Assembly (NCBI GenBank): GCA_965153455.1
Contig: OZ234501.1
Location: 7,688,001 to 7,752,000 of the forward strand
Origin: Sphagnum compactum
Taxonomy: Eukaryota > Bryophyta > Sphagnopsida > Sphagnales
Length of the DNA stretch: 64,000 nucleotides
Direction of reading: 5' to 3'
The position numbers and the translations under genes are program-made. The notes under the pieces were generated by a model, which saw only the letters and a list, made by a program, of their open reading frames with translations, ran no database searches and was not told the DNA's origin. Positions 13,524-24,869 of the stretch are shown here, piece after piece; position 1 is the stretch's first letter; every line of letters starts with the position of its first letter.

Positions 13524-13979
13524 AAATAAGCAAAGGGTCCTTCCTTATTCACTAGTAGAAAATGGCCATTTTGCAATTGGTCCATGCGATTAATTTTTAG
13601 TTGCAAGCAACATTTGCAACTAAAATCTCAATAGTCACGTTGGATAAGTTGCATTGACATTAATCACAAATGACAACAAATTTTGGATGAAAAAAAAAGT
13701 CAACGAAATACGCCTTCATCCTTTGACTAGTCATATACATATTGTCACTTGCAACTAAGATGCGACTTTTTTGGTGAACAATGGGAACAAGTTATGTGTT
13801 GCCATGTGTCCCAACTTTTAATAATTAAAAATATTTTATTATTATTTTGAAATAATCTAAAATGTTTAAATTTTATGTTTTGATGGTTTAGTTGTGACAA
13901 GTGGTGCAATAGAAATTTGCCATGTGGCATATTAATTGGAAATTTCCAAATTAAATTTAAATCAATATTTAGGTTGAAT

Positions 13980-14130
13980 TAAGTACTTACCTACCTATAT
14001 ACCTACCTACCCATCTAGGCTAAACAACTATCTAGATATGACCTATTTACCTACCTAGGCCAAATACCTATTTAGGTAGGTAAGTAGGTAAGTAAAAAAA
14101 ATAGGTAGGTAAGTTAGGGAAGTAGGTAGT
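13980..14130. repeat. Inverted CCTA / TAGG tetranucleotide array
   Basis: Runs of ACCTACCT on the left are followed by inverse TAGGTAGGTAAG runs on the right, so the block can fold on itself. It lies inside CACTA copy 1; copy 2 has an equivalent block. Confidence 0.7.
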
Positions 14131-14243
14131 TAGGTGTAAGTACATGAATATTTATATTTTATTTTGAGTTAAATCATTTTTATTGACTCATCCCATATGC
14201 CCATTTTTTTAAATATGAAAATGTGAAACAAAACACCTTGTTT

Positions 14244-14385
14244 ATATACTTTTCAAAATGAGAATGAAAGCCAAAACATATGGGATAAAAATTTTAAATC
14301 GCAACTAAAATTGTTTAATTGCGAATGACTTGTAACTAAAATTTTTATCCCATATGTTTTTACTTTCATTCTCATCTTGAAAAAC
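14244..14385. repeat. Inverted repeat, ~45-bp arms, inside CACTA copy 1
   Basis: The arm at about 14250-14297 (TTTTCAAAATGAGAATGAAA ... CATATGGGATAAAAATTTTA) is inverted at about 14338-14385 (AAAATTTTTATCCCATATG ... TTTCATTCTCATCTTGAAAA). Confidence 0.75.
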
Positions 14386-14395
14386 GAGTTGTTGG

Positions 14396-14635
14396 TAACC
14401 CGTGGCTACGCCACTCCAGCCACCCCCAAGAAAAGGAGGGAGGACCCAAAAAAAACGAAAAAAAAAAAAAAAAAAAAAAAACACTCCCTTCACTCCCCCG
14501 TCCGGTCCTTTCCCGCCCGTCCCCCCCCTGCTGGCCCCCCCCCACCTGTGCTGCCCCCCCCTGCTGGCCCGCCCCACCCCTGCTACCCCCCCCCCCCCCC
14601 ACCCCTGCTGCCCCCCCCTGCAGTAACTTCCTAAC
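14396..14635. repeat. Purine tract plus C-rich minisatellite inside CACTA copy 1
   Basis: A GC-rich island in very AT-rich DNA. It has a 24-base A run (14458-14481), then C tracts of 7 or more separated by repeats of CTGCTGG and CCACCTGTGCTG. The minus strand is a series of G tracts able to form quadruplexes. Frames through it give proline/glycine-rich strings that are not genes. Confidence 0.75.
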
Positions 14636-15569
14636 TGCCGCTCAGTAAAAAGTAACTTAGGTAAATTAGGTAACTTCGAAAAGGTAAAAACGGACAGACA
14701 CACGCACGCACAGACACCATGTTTGTAATTATATATAAGATATATATAATTAAGTAGGTAAGTGATAACTAACTAACTAACTAATTACCTAACTAATTAA
14801 CTAATAAAATTACTATTATTTAATGAATAAAAATATATTCTAATAAACTTATTAATTATTTAATTAACAACTAAACTAGAAACTAACTAATTCACTTTAT
14901 AAACTATCCTATTAAGTAATTATTTAAAGTAATAATCATCAATATTTTATGATTACTGAATTAATTATATTATTAGTTATTATTAAATATTACTTAATTT
15001 ATTAGTTATATAAACAGTAATAATATTTAATTATATAAACTATAATAATTTATCAACCAATTTAATTAACTAGTAATTGGCTAATATTGAAATAATTAGC
15101 TAATTTATAATAACTAATAAATTATTATTTTGTAACCAAATAAATTAATATAATAACTGAAATATTCCATATTTAATAATTATAAATATGGAATAGTATT
15201 TTTATATCTTTAAATATAATTAAAACCTAAACTATATTAACTATTTTATTTTTATTATTCAATTATTATTACATTCGTTAAAGCTATTTATGAACTATTG
15301 CAATAAATATTTTATATTTTTAATAAGTATATTTTCCTTCGAAAATAATTTATGCATTTGTATAATATTTTTAGATTTTCGTTCAATAATGATTATAAAA
15401 TAATAAAATAATAAAACTGAAAATAAAAATTATATATAATTAATATATAATAATCATTGAATTATTAATAATTAATAAATATCAATTATAAAATTGAAAT
15501 ATAAAACTTTAAAACTATATATTAATATTTCCTAGTAATTATTATATTAATCTAATAATATTTCATAAT

Positions 15570-15650
15570 TGATTACTTATAATAATAATAATAATAATGT
15601 AATTTGTAGGTAGCATAAATGAATTATTATTATTATTATTATTAAATTAT
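15570..15650. repeat. (AAT)n / (ATT)n microsatellites
   Basis: Trinucleotide runs AATAATAAT... (about 15580-15598) and ATTATTATT... (about 15624-15645) within the CACTA interior. Confidence 0.8.
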
Positions 15651-16575
15651 TTCACTTGTTAGAGGTATTATGATTTATTTTAATTAATTTTTCATTTTTA
15701 ATAAATAAACATTAATTCTTAATAAGTACATTAGTCATTTGAAAATAATTTAATAATAATAATGATAATAATAATAATTTTTATTACATGTAATTAATAT
15801 AAATGTATAATATAATATTAATACAAAAAATAATAAAATGTCATTTGTAATAATTTTAAGAAATATAATAAGATGGTTTGGATAAAATTTTAATATGGGC
15901 AAAATATATTTAGCAAATATCTTACATAAAATTTTGATATACTCAAAATATACACTATTTAATGTAACCATAATATTAAGGCCGTTTATGCTAATAATAA
16001 TATTTGAGTACACATCTAATATGGTTGTTCATATAAATTCAAAATATACATATATACATCCTAATGCACCAACTATATTCCTTAGAATTCACAAAATACA
16101 CCTTTGTATACTCATAAGGTTACAACTAAATGGTCACATTTGCAACTAATGGGACATAAATTGTTCTTCTTGGATGAAAATTAAACTAAATGTTTTTCAC
16201 ATGGAAGGATGAACACCAAAATAGTCACAAACTAGTTGCATTATAATCACAAATGTGACAAACACAAGAAATAGTTGCAAAAATGTCCAAATGTAGTTGC
16301 AAATAACTAATAGTCACATGTAGTCGCAAATATAATGGTTACATTTTGGCCAATTTCTACTAGTGATTGCAGGTAGAAGAAAAGTACTACATGCTTCTTC
16401 TTTTTCCTTGTTTGCTCATTTTCCCATCAAAGATGTGTTCGGAGATGCCCAAAAACATTTTGGCATTGCCCAACATAGTGTTACACATTTTGGTGTTGCC
16501 CATTATAGACTTGGGCATCGTTTTTGAGAAAGAAGTTGGATTGGACTAAAGGAAACAAGGAAAAAAACTAGATAA

Positions 16576-17467
16576 AAAAGCAACCAAACTTATTATTATA
16601 TTATATTAAGGACCATTTCCTCATTTTAGGTCTTCCAATTGATGTGCGCATCAATTTGCAAGATTGATTTGATGGATATTGATTAACTAATTTTTTTCAA
16701 GAATGAAAAAATATGCAGAATAGATGTATCCTAAGCCTTGAGTTCATTTCTTTTACATGTGAGATTATAATTTTTTATTTTGTTTCCCATTCACTTAAAA
16801 TGTACATTTCTTATTTTCATCATTACTTTGTCAATATTTTGTGTGTTTGCCATTTGGAATAAATTTGTGCACAATTCAAGTGATGAAAAGACGAATTGGT
16901 GATGTTGAAAATTGCAAAAGACATGTTGCCCTTTGCAAGATGTGCTTTGATTTTGTTTAACAAGGCATCAAGTGACACGTGAGCCTTGCCAATAGAATTG
17001 AAAAATAAATTGATATTTTTGGAAACATTTTGATGACAATGAATTGAATAATGGATGGGAAAATAAATTAAGGGATATTTTTATGTATTTGAAAAATAAT
17101 TACATTTTAGCATCCATTCATTGAATGGTTTTTGGTGTAGTCTTGTAATTGGGAATGTAAAATATGCGATTAATCATTAGCATTATTTGAAATATTAGGA
17201 TTATATACAAATTCTTTACATTCTTTTATGACAACATTGAATGGAAGATGTTGAACTTCATTGGCAATTTGTGAAAATATATCATGAAAAGAAAAAAACA
17301 AAATTAAGGGCTTTTTAAAAATGTCTATGAAAACAAATGATATATAATTAAAAAAATGTAATATGTAATTTGTTTTTGATGATTTGGTGTTGTAGTGAAA
17401 AAAAAAACAATTTAAATAAGATGATTTAAATGTTTTAAATGTGATTGTAGGATGTTAAATAACGATG
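16576..17467. other. Intergenic DNA between CACTA elements, nothing recognised
   Basis: AT-rich sequence without recognisable coding or repeat ends. Confidence 0.45.
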
Positions 17468-17884
17468 AATACTAGAAGAAAAACATGTATTTTTTACTAG
17501 TCTTTGCAACTAAATTTTAGTCACAAGAGACATTTTGTAACTAAAATCCCTTTAGTTGCCTAAGATAATTCGCATGTGATAAACTAGTCACAAATGACAA
17601 AGGGTATTGTATAAAAGAAAAAGTTAACAAATACATTTCATCCTTTGACTCCATTGTATACGTATTGTCACATGCGACTAAGATGCAACTATTTTGGTCA
17701 CAATTGAAGGCAAATGATGTGCTGCCACATGTTTTAATATTTGATTATTTATATTGTTATTATTATTATTATTTTGAAATAATCTAGGACGTTCAATTTA
17801 AATACTTGGATGATATTATATTATGACACGTGGCCCAATGTAAGTATGCCACGTAACATTAAAAAATTTAATAAAATATTAATA

Positions 17885-18115
17885 TTAGGTTGGTAGGTAC
17901 CTAGGTAGGTACATAAATAGGTGTTTTAGGCTTACATACCAACCTACCTACTTAAGTAAAAAGTTAAGTAGATAGGTTTTACGTTTCCTAGGTTAAATAC
18001 CTACTCATATAGGTAGGTATTTAGGTAGGTAGGTACATAGGTCGACCTAGGTGGGTAAGTCAAACTATGTACCTACCTAGCTAGGTAGATAAGTAGGTTG
18101 GGAAGGTAAGTATTT
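17885..18115. repeat. TAGG / CCTA array in CACTA copy 2
   Basis: Direct and inverted TAGGTAGGTA and ACCTACCTA runs, the counterpart of 13980-14130 in copy 1. Confidence 0.7.
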
Positions 18116-19309
18116 AAAAAATGTGCATAATTAATTTTTTTTGTTTTGGGTCAAGCCTTTTGATTAGCCCATCCCATGTGCACAAATTTCTTATTGTGAA
18201 ATTTGATGACCACACCCCTTTTTTATATAGTGTTCAAAATAGGATTGAAGAACAAACAATATGGGATTGGTTTTAAAGTTGCAACTTCCTCACAAACTAA
18301 GTTGTAATTCCAAAACTTTCTTCATGTCTTACTTTCTTAATTTTTAAATTTCTTAACAATTCAAGTACTTGATAATTACATAATCATTTAATTAATAATG
18401 ATTAAATATACATATATTTAAATTATAAATTATACACTACAAATAATCAATATTCATTATCAATTCCTTAAATAAACAATAACTTCTTAATATTTAACAA
18501 ACTAGCTATTTAGTTATTCACAAATTAATAATACATAACTCATAAATAATTAAATAACTAAAATATTTAAAAATATTTTTATAATTTTTAGAATCTAATC
18601 AAAGTATATATAATATAATTAATGTGAAATTATTTTAATGACTATAATTTATATTTTAAATATTTTAAATATTTATGTTAAAATATAAGTAATGAATTAA
18701 CAATTGTTATTTGAAAGTAAATTTTTACACGAATGTTTTTAAAATTATTATTCAACTAATTACATTACTTATTATATAATTACATATATTGTTGTAAAAA
18801 TTATTATAGGTCAAGTAATTTTTTTTTTCTCTTGGTAACTATTAACTATAAATACAATAATTTGTTAAACATAACATTAAGTTTCATAATCACTGTAAAA
18901 TTACTATAAAATATTTATCATAGACGATTAATCACAGATTTTTTTAAAATAATAATTCGTGAAATTAAAAGCAGTAAAACAATTATTTTAATCACATTAT
19001 AATTTTTTCAATTTTTTAATTCAGGTTTGAAGTTATAAATTATAGAGTGTGAATAATTATGTTCAATTAGAAAATAATTATACACATACTAATTAATTAT
19101 TATATGAAGTAATTAAAATGATTTTAAAGTAACGTCACATTAATTACATTAGTTAATTTATTCTAATATAAGAATATAAATTATATAATATACAAATCTA
19201 TGTTTTTACAATAATTATTTAGTGTAACTTAGATTTAGTAAACATAATCATTTATAATTATTTATAAAAGTGATTTATTATGGATTGTAGTAGAAAAGAC
19301 CCTTAAAAC

Positions 19310-20330
19310 TCAATCAAGAAATTTTTGAATTAAAATATAAATTTAAGATTCCAAAATAATATTCAAAATTCAAATATCAATTTTTAGATCAAATACGTTT
19401 TTTGAAGTTAAATAACAAATTTCAGAATTGAAATGTCAATTTTCAGATTCAAATAATAATATTCAAAATTAAAATGTCCATTTTAAGACTCAATTAATAA
19501 TTTTTTGAATTGAAATATTAATTTCAAGAATCCAAAATAATAATTTGGAATTCAAATTTGAACTTTCAAGTCAAATAATTTCTTAAAATTTAAATTTTAA
19601 ACTTCAGAATTCAAATATCAAATTTCAAGTTCAAATAATAATATTTAAAATCAAAATGTCGATTTTTAGACTCAATAAATTTTTTTGAATTGAAATACTA
19701 ATTTTTAGGTTCGAAAATAATAATCTAGAATTCAAATATCAAGTTTTAGATCAATTTTTTTTTGAATTTAAATAACAATTTCCAGAATTGAAATGTCAAT
19801 TTTCAGATTCAAATAACAATATTCAAAATTGAAATGTCCATTTTTAGACTTAATTAATAATTTTCAGACTTGAAGTATTTATTTTGAGAATCCAAAATAA
19901 TAATTTGGAATTGAAATTTCAGGTTCAAATCAAATGATTAATTAAAATTCAAATGAAAATTTTTTAGAGTTGAAATGTGAATTTTCATATTCATATAAAA
20001 ATACTCAAAATTAAAATGTCCGTTTTTATAATCAATTAATAATTTTCTGAATTTAAATACTAATTTTTGGTTTCGAAAATATTAATTCAGAATTCAAATA
20101 TCATTTTTTAAACCAAATAAGCCCTTTTGAATGAAAATAAAAAATCATATTCAAATCAAAGATTTGAAATTCAAATTTATACAATTGAAATAACAATTTT
20201 CAGATTCAAATATCAAGTTTCAAATTCTAATATATTTTTCATAAATTAAAATAGTAATTTTCATAATTGAAACATCAAATTTCAGATATGAATAAAAAAT
20301 TCAAAGTTCAAATATTAATTTTGAGATTCA
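19310..20330. repeat. Higher-order AT-rich tandem array, ~180-bp period
   Basis: A ~40-bp subunit of the form GAATTGAAATATCAATTTTCAGATTCAAAT recurs throughout with spacings near 40 and sometimes near 58-60. A larger period of about 180 bp is visible from the similar segments at about 19426, 19606, 19785 and 19965. It lies within CACTA copy 2 and is noncoding. Confidence 0.65.
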
Positions 20331-20354
20331 TTATATGAACAATATACATACATA

Positions 20355-20382
20355 TGCATATTATATATATATATATATAATT
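20355..20382. repeat. (AT)n microsatellite
   Basis: An alternating TA run of about 20 bases near the right end of CACTA copy 2. Confidence 0.8.
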
Positions 20383-20684
20383 TTAGTACATACATTAAAA
20401 TACATTCGTACACCATTGTAAAGTACCTTTAGGATACAACTAATTTGGTGGTTATTGGGACTAATGGGACATATCAACCTATTAATGGATGAAAATAAAT
20501 GTAAAATTGATCCAACGAGTAGGATGAAATTTCTAATTGTTGCATCATAGTTGTGAGAATGACCAAAATAGTTGAAATTTGGTCTGGTAGTTGCAAATAT
20601 TCTCAAATTTAGTCGCAAACGACTACAAGTCGCATGTAGTCGTAAATGGAGTGGTTACATTTTGGCTGATTTCTACTGGTGAAT

Positions 20685-22365
20685 TAGTAAGTCATATTTA
20701 TGTTACAATAGTTTTTTGGTTTTTAATTTTATTTCATGTGTTCATATATGTTGACATGATACATCCACATATATTTTTATATCATTGAAATATTAAAAGT
20801 CATTAAGAATTTGTTTAAAGAGTTAGAAGTATTTGTAATTTAATTCGGATTGGAATCTAATTTTTGTTTGAAGTTAGTTCATTAATGGATGGTATAATAA
20901 ATTGAGAAATAAGGTTAAGTAATTTGAATGTAAAGTATATAGGGTTATGATCTATCCAATAGCTTATGTTGATCCATTATGACATTGTTGAGTTGGGGCA
21001 TTAATTCATATATGGTTGATTTGTGTATTATTAGGTGTTATGCTTTCTATAAATGTAATATGGAAACCATGGGTCTTCATGTAATTTTGTAATGTTATTG
21101 ATTCAATTGTATTTGTCAACATGTTTATGTTAAAATCTTTGATTATTATGGTTGGATTGTTTGTAGGAATTTTTGTAATTATGTTTTATAAAATGGAAAA
21201 AAATAAATTCTGTTCATTTATGGTGGTTTGTAAATTGCAATTATGTATAAAGCTTGTCATGTGTTTACATTGAAAAAAGCAATGAGAAATTCAACACCTG
21301 AATTTGTTTTTGGAAAATGTATGTGATAAGAACATATTTGTATCATAGAATATCTTTTTTTCCCACCCATCGCTTATGATTTCAACCTATCAAAAGACCA
21401 AACTTGTCAAAAGACCTATAGACACCCACAAAAAATTGTCAAAAGATTTGTGGGACATTTTGTCAAAAACTCACATCAGCGAGGAATGGGCTTGCAAGCG
21501 AGGGGTTTATCATAGAGATATCATTAATATGATATGAACTTTGATCAAAATACCTTTTCATCACCAATCCAACATTTTGACATGGGCCAATGAAGGTTAA
21601 ATCTATAATCTAATAATCATAATAGAATTTTGTAGAGAACTCATGGAAACAAGCATAAAGACCACATGAAAAGTTGAAACATGATGGGGAATACATTAAA
21701 ACACTTCATTTTAGTGTATCATGTGATTTAATTTTAACAATTAATGACCATCCATTTTCCATTACATTAACAACTCTTAGCACTCCATTGGGATATAAAT
21801 GTTAAGGTTTCAAGTTTTTTTTCCATCTTTCCTCCATTTACTTACCTATCTTAAAAAAGAATCCAAACCATTTTAATAAGTTTAGATGACTAATGATAAA
21901 CACACATTGTTCAAATACTTGTTGGAAACATTAATAGGGATTCAACAATGCATGAGAAAAAATATGAACAATTTTCGAACACATTGGGGAAACACCAAAT
22001 TTGGGGGTTGCATTTAACAACTTTGACAACACCATAATATGGAATTTATGAAAATGACATGGAAAAAATTCATAAATGCATTTAATTCATGTATATCAAT
22101 ATCATACACCATAAAAAAATTCACCTAAAAATTCCACTCACAACCTTAGTTTTGAAATATATATGCAAAAATTTCAAACTTTGTGATAGGTATTATTTTG
22201 TCACATATATATTCCTTACATTCAAATTTTTCATTTTTTGTTGGATTTTAAAAAATATTGATTAATTTAAATTAATTTAATAAAATATACTTTAAAAAAT
22301 CAAAAATAATCCAAGATGTGATGTCCATACATTATCAAAAAATTAATTACATTAAGATTATACTT
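20685..22365. other. AT-rich intergenic DNA, nothing recognised
   Basis: No coding domain, terminal repeat or RNA gene identified. Confidence 0.45.
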
Positions 22366-22990
22366 GTGATTACATTTTTTGGGGGCTTAGTGTGCTTTCA
22401 CCCAACATGCCCAACAATTAAGTATATATTTTGAAACAAAATCCAACCTCTATTTCCAACACAAATATAAGCCCAATCCTTCTACACAACTTTAAAACAA
22501 TGTATTATATCAACAACAATTAGGATTACCTAATATGATTAAACAAATAACTCACGAAGTTTCCAAATTTGATCTTGGAAGACACATGCATATTTTAATA
22601 CAACATAGGTCTTAGTAACCAAAAAAAGGTAATTAAATAATGAAATTAAAGTTTTTATCACATTTCTTGTCATCTTTAATTTGAAAGTGATTATTTGTCA
22701 AAATTTTAATTTATCTCATACTTATGGTCATTGCCATGAAAAAAACCCATTTGTGATATGATAATTATCAAACTCTTCAAATGGTTCACAAACCTATTCC
22801 AATCATAAGAATCACAAGTTTTAATAAATATTACAAATTTCATAAAGATTTATAATCATTTGCATCATTTCTTGAATATATTTGCAGTATTTGCTACAAT
22901 GTGATGTACATTTGTTTTGTGAAAATATATCTAAACATCACATCATATGAAAATTTAAAAAGTGTAGTTTTTTTACATTTGGCTTCTTTC
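22366..22990 (-). mobile_element. Diverged family-D DNA transposon copy (D2)
   Basis: This segment matches the reverse complement of the insertion at 37655-38438 along most of its length. The GGGGGC ... CTTTCAC ... AACATG end at about 22381 corresponds to the right end of D1. A long central match lies at 22650-22970 (for example CATTTGTGATATGATAATTA and AAATATTACAAATTTCATAA). The far end is lost or unrecognisable and no target duplication is seen. Confidence 0.7.
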
Positions 22991-23272
22991 ATGCTCTTTC
23001 AATGCTTGAAATGTGGCTTTTTGGCAACACTAACAATGGTCTTCCATGCAAGTTGGCCACACCTTAATAAGGTTTAGGGTTTTGGTTGGCAAATCCTAGC
23101 TGAGTACCCCAAGGTTTCTAGCTGATTGCAACCGACATCAAAGACTTTCCAGTGAAAAAAAAAATGATTGCCCCACTTTTTTCCTTTGCCTTTAAAAAAG
23201 TATAAAGCTGGCAATAATTTGCGAAAAAAAACATTGCTCCCTACAATGCCACAATTTTCACTGCACAATGTT
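22991..23272. other. Intergenic DNA, nothing recognised
   Basis: Short unassigned spacer between two MITE-like elements. Confidence 0.4.
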
Positions 23273-23561
23273 AAGTCAGCAAAAGGGTTCTTATTGCAGG
23301 TAGTACAAAAGTATTGTTTGTTTCTTTTTTCCGTGACTGCCCATTTGTGCGACCAGTATGTGTTTGGTGGTGCCCAGACACATCTTGATGCTGCCCAAAT
23401 ACAATTTGGGGCCCATGTACATGCATAACACAGGCCCAAATTGTGTATGGGCAGCATCCAATTTTTGGGGAAAAAGATGGACTAGTTCAAGGGCAGACAT
23501 GGAAAAACAAAAAAAAGAGGAGTAGGCAGTACTTTTGTACTAAGCACCCTTTTGCTGATTT
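23273..23561. mobile_element. Family-C foldback MITE, copy C1
   Basis: A ~290-bp element that is inverted-repeat over most of its length. The outer arm AGTCAGCAAAAGGGTTCTT ... AGTACAAAAGTA (23274-23312) is inverted at 23525-23561. An inner arm GATGCTGCCCAAATACAATT is inverted around a centre near 23424. The right arm lacks 9 bases. It has no coding capacity. Copies C2 (50242-50317) and C3 (split by a CACTA, 13524-16575) share the outer arm. Confidence 0.75.
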
Positions 23562-24487
23562 ACTATCTTTCTTTCCTACCCATGAGTACTGTTCTGAGCC
23601 CTCTAACGCTGCTGCCCCCACATTCCCCTTTTACCAACAAGCAGGATTATTATGCTACATAAAGACCTACCTATGCTAGCATATGACCTGACTAGGGATC
23701 TTTATGCTAGGGAATGCACCCTAAGAGGCAGGATGTGGCTCCTAAGGGGCATACTCTAGCATGTCAATATCATTCCAGTGTTGGATGAACCAACCAGTGT
23801 AGTCCTGGTATGGGGTTCTTTTCAAAAGTTTCATACTAGCATGCTATTGGGTATTTGGTCCTTCCTAAAGGCTTTCATACAAGCCTGGGTCCTGGTACTG
23901 GGTCCTAAAGGCTTTCATTCTGATGTTGACTGGTATGAGGCAAGTATATAGTATATACATGATAATGAAAATCATATAGGGCTGGTATTATTTCAGGGCC
24001 CTACTAGAGTTGTATGAAGGCTTAAATAGTGTCTCGGGGCCCTACCAACTTGGTAGGGCTCTTGATACCAGTGTGTGATATCAGGCACAGATCTATACAC
24101 CAGAGAACCCTGGTCTAAAGTTTAAAGGTCGAATTTGGTATTTTAAAGTAAAGTTTTGATATCTTCTAGCCCTAAGCCCAACCCAATATCAAAACCTCAC
24201 ACTTCCTCCCCCACCCCCCCCATCCCGCATAGAAAATTCTCAGTACCTATTTTTTCACCGTCATCTTCTCCAAGGCTGCACAACCAAATCCAGACTCCAG
24301 AGGGAGGGGTCACATGGGGCAAGGTTTCCTCAGAAACTGACAAGTACTGGCATTTGTGTTTTTTTTTGGAGATGTCAGGATTGCCAGTTTAGGTAGTGGA
24401 CGAGACTTAGTAGAAGGTACCTGAACCCCCTACGTCGGTAATTCAGACCACACACACAACTTGTGTCCAAGATTCTCTTACACTAAC
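23562..24487. other. Intergenic DNA, nothing firmly recognised
   Basis: Contains direct repetition of CCTAAAGGCTTTCAT (about 23865 and 23908) and a C-rich stretch near 24200. A serine/proline-rich frame at 24156-24392 lacks an ATG start and any known domain. Confidence 0.4.
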
Positions 24488-24869
24488 TTAGAGCATCCCC
24501 ACCAGTACTTAGTATATGTGACCCTGCAAAAATATTTCTCACATCCAAGTTTAGTTATTTACTTTTTCTTTGCAACCTCACGCATAAAGCTGAGAAAGTG
24601 GGACTGCAAATTTTGTGGGAACTACTAATAGCAAACCACCTGGACCAATCATTATGTTTGACCATTCAGAAACATGGAGCAGCAGTCAGAACATATTTAT
24701 TACACTCTTCAGGTGCGCAGCTTTGATACGCCTTTTACCAGCCTCAGCAAATTGAGCACATATGCAGGAGCCAAACCATTTTTCTGAGCTAAACCGGCAT
24801 ATTTTGACTTTTCTCCATCTGATTTTAACGTGCATGATTACATACTGAGCCGCGGTGGGGATACTCTTA
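24488..24869. mobile_element. Family-B MITE (Harbinger-like), copy B1
   Basis: A 376-bp element (24491-24866) with terminal inverted repeats GAGCATCCCCACC at the left and GGTGGGGATACTC at the right. It is flanked by the 3-bp duplication TTA (24488-24490, 24867-24869). Short termini plus a TTA-type duplication suit the PIF/Harbinger superfamily. There is no transposase. A second copy of nearly the same length is at 29746-30122 in the same orientation. Confidence 0.8.

Larger units (their letters stand above)
13550..16365. mobile_element. Non-autonomous CACTA (En/Spm) transposon, copy 1
   Basis: A 2816-bp element with terminal inverted repeats: CACTAGTAGAAAATGGCC at the left and GGCCAATTTCTACTAGTG at the right (one mismatch). 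It is flanked by the 3-bp target duplication ATT (13547-13549, 16366-16368). Both features define the CACTA superfamily. Subterminal repeats of the type GTTGCAA, TAGTCACAAA and TAGTCGCAAA occur at both ends. The interior has no transposase. It is AT-rich with a TAGG/CCTA array, a large inverted repeat and a C-rich tract. A related copy lies at 17471-20681. Confidence 0.9.
13524..16575. repeat. Family-C foldback element (copy C3) split by a CACTA insertion
   Basis: The sequence left of the CACTA element (13524-13549: AAGCAAAGGGTCC ... CTTATT) and right of it (16366 onwards: ATTGCAGGTAGAAGAAAAGT) line up with one continuous stretch of copy C1 at 23273-23315, with the ATT target duplication counted once. 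The right part (16366-16575) keeps internal words of C1 (GATGCCCAA / TTGGGCATC inverted, TTTTTCCTTGTTT / inverse). It is an old element interrupted by the younger CACTA. Confidence 0.65.
17471..20681. mobile_element. Non-autonomous CACTA transposon, copy 2
   Basis: An element of about 3.2 kb in the same family as 13550-16365. The right end TTTCTACTGGTG and the left end ACTAGAAGAAAA are decayed CACTA termini (the initial C is lost). They are flanked by AAT at 17468-17470 and 20682-20684. Subterminal TAGTCACAAA/GTTGCAA motifs and the stretch around the words CATCCTTTGACT and ATTGTCAC match copy 1 in order. No transposase is present. The right third is a tandem-repeat array. Confidence 0.8.

Noticed and set aside
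14305-14703. Glycine/proline-rich frames on both strands
   Set aside because: Translations of homopolymer and C-rich tracts within a CACTA element.
24156-24392. Serine/proline-rich frame resembling a transit peptide
   Set aside because: No ATG at its start, no downstream exon recognised, sequence simple in composition.
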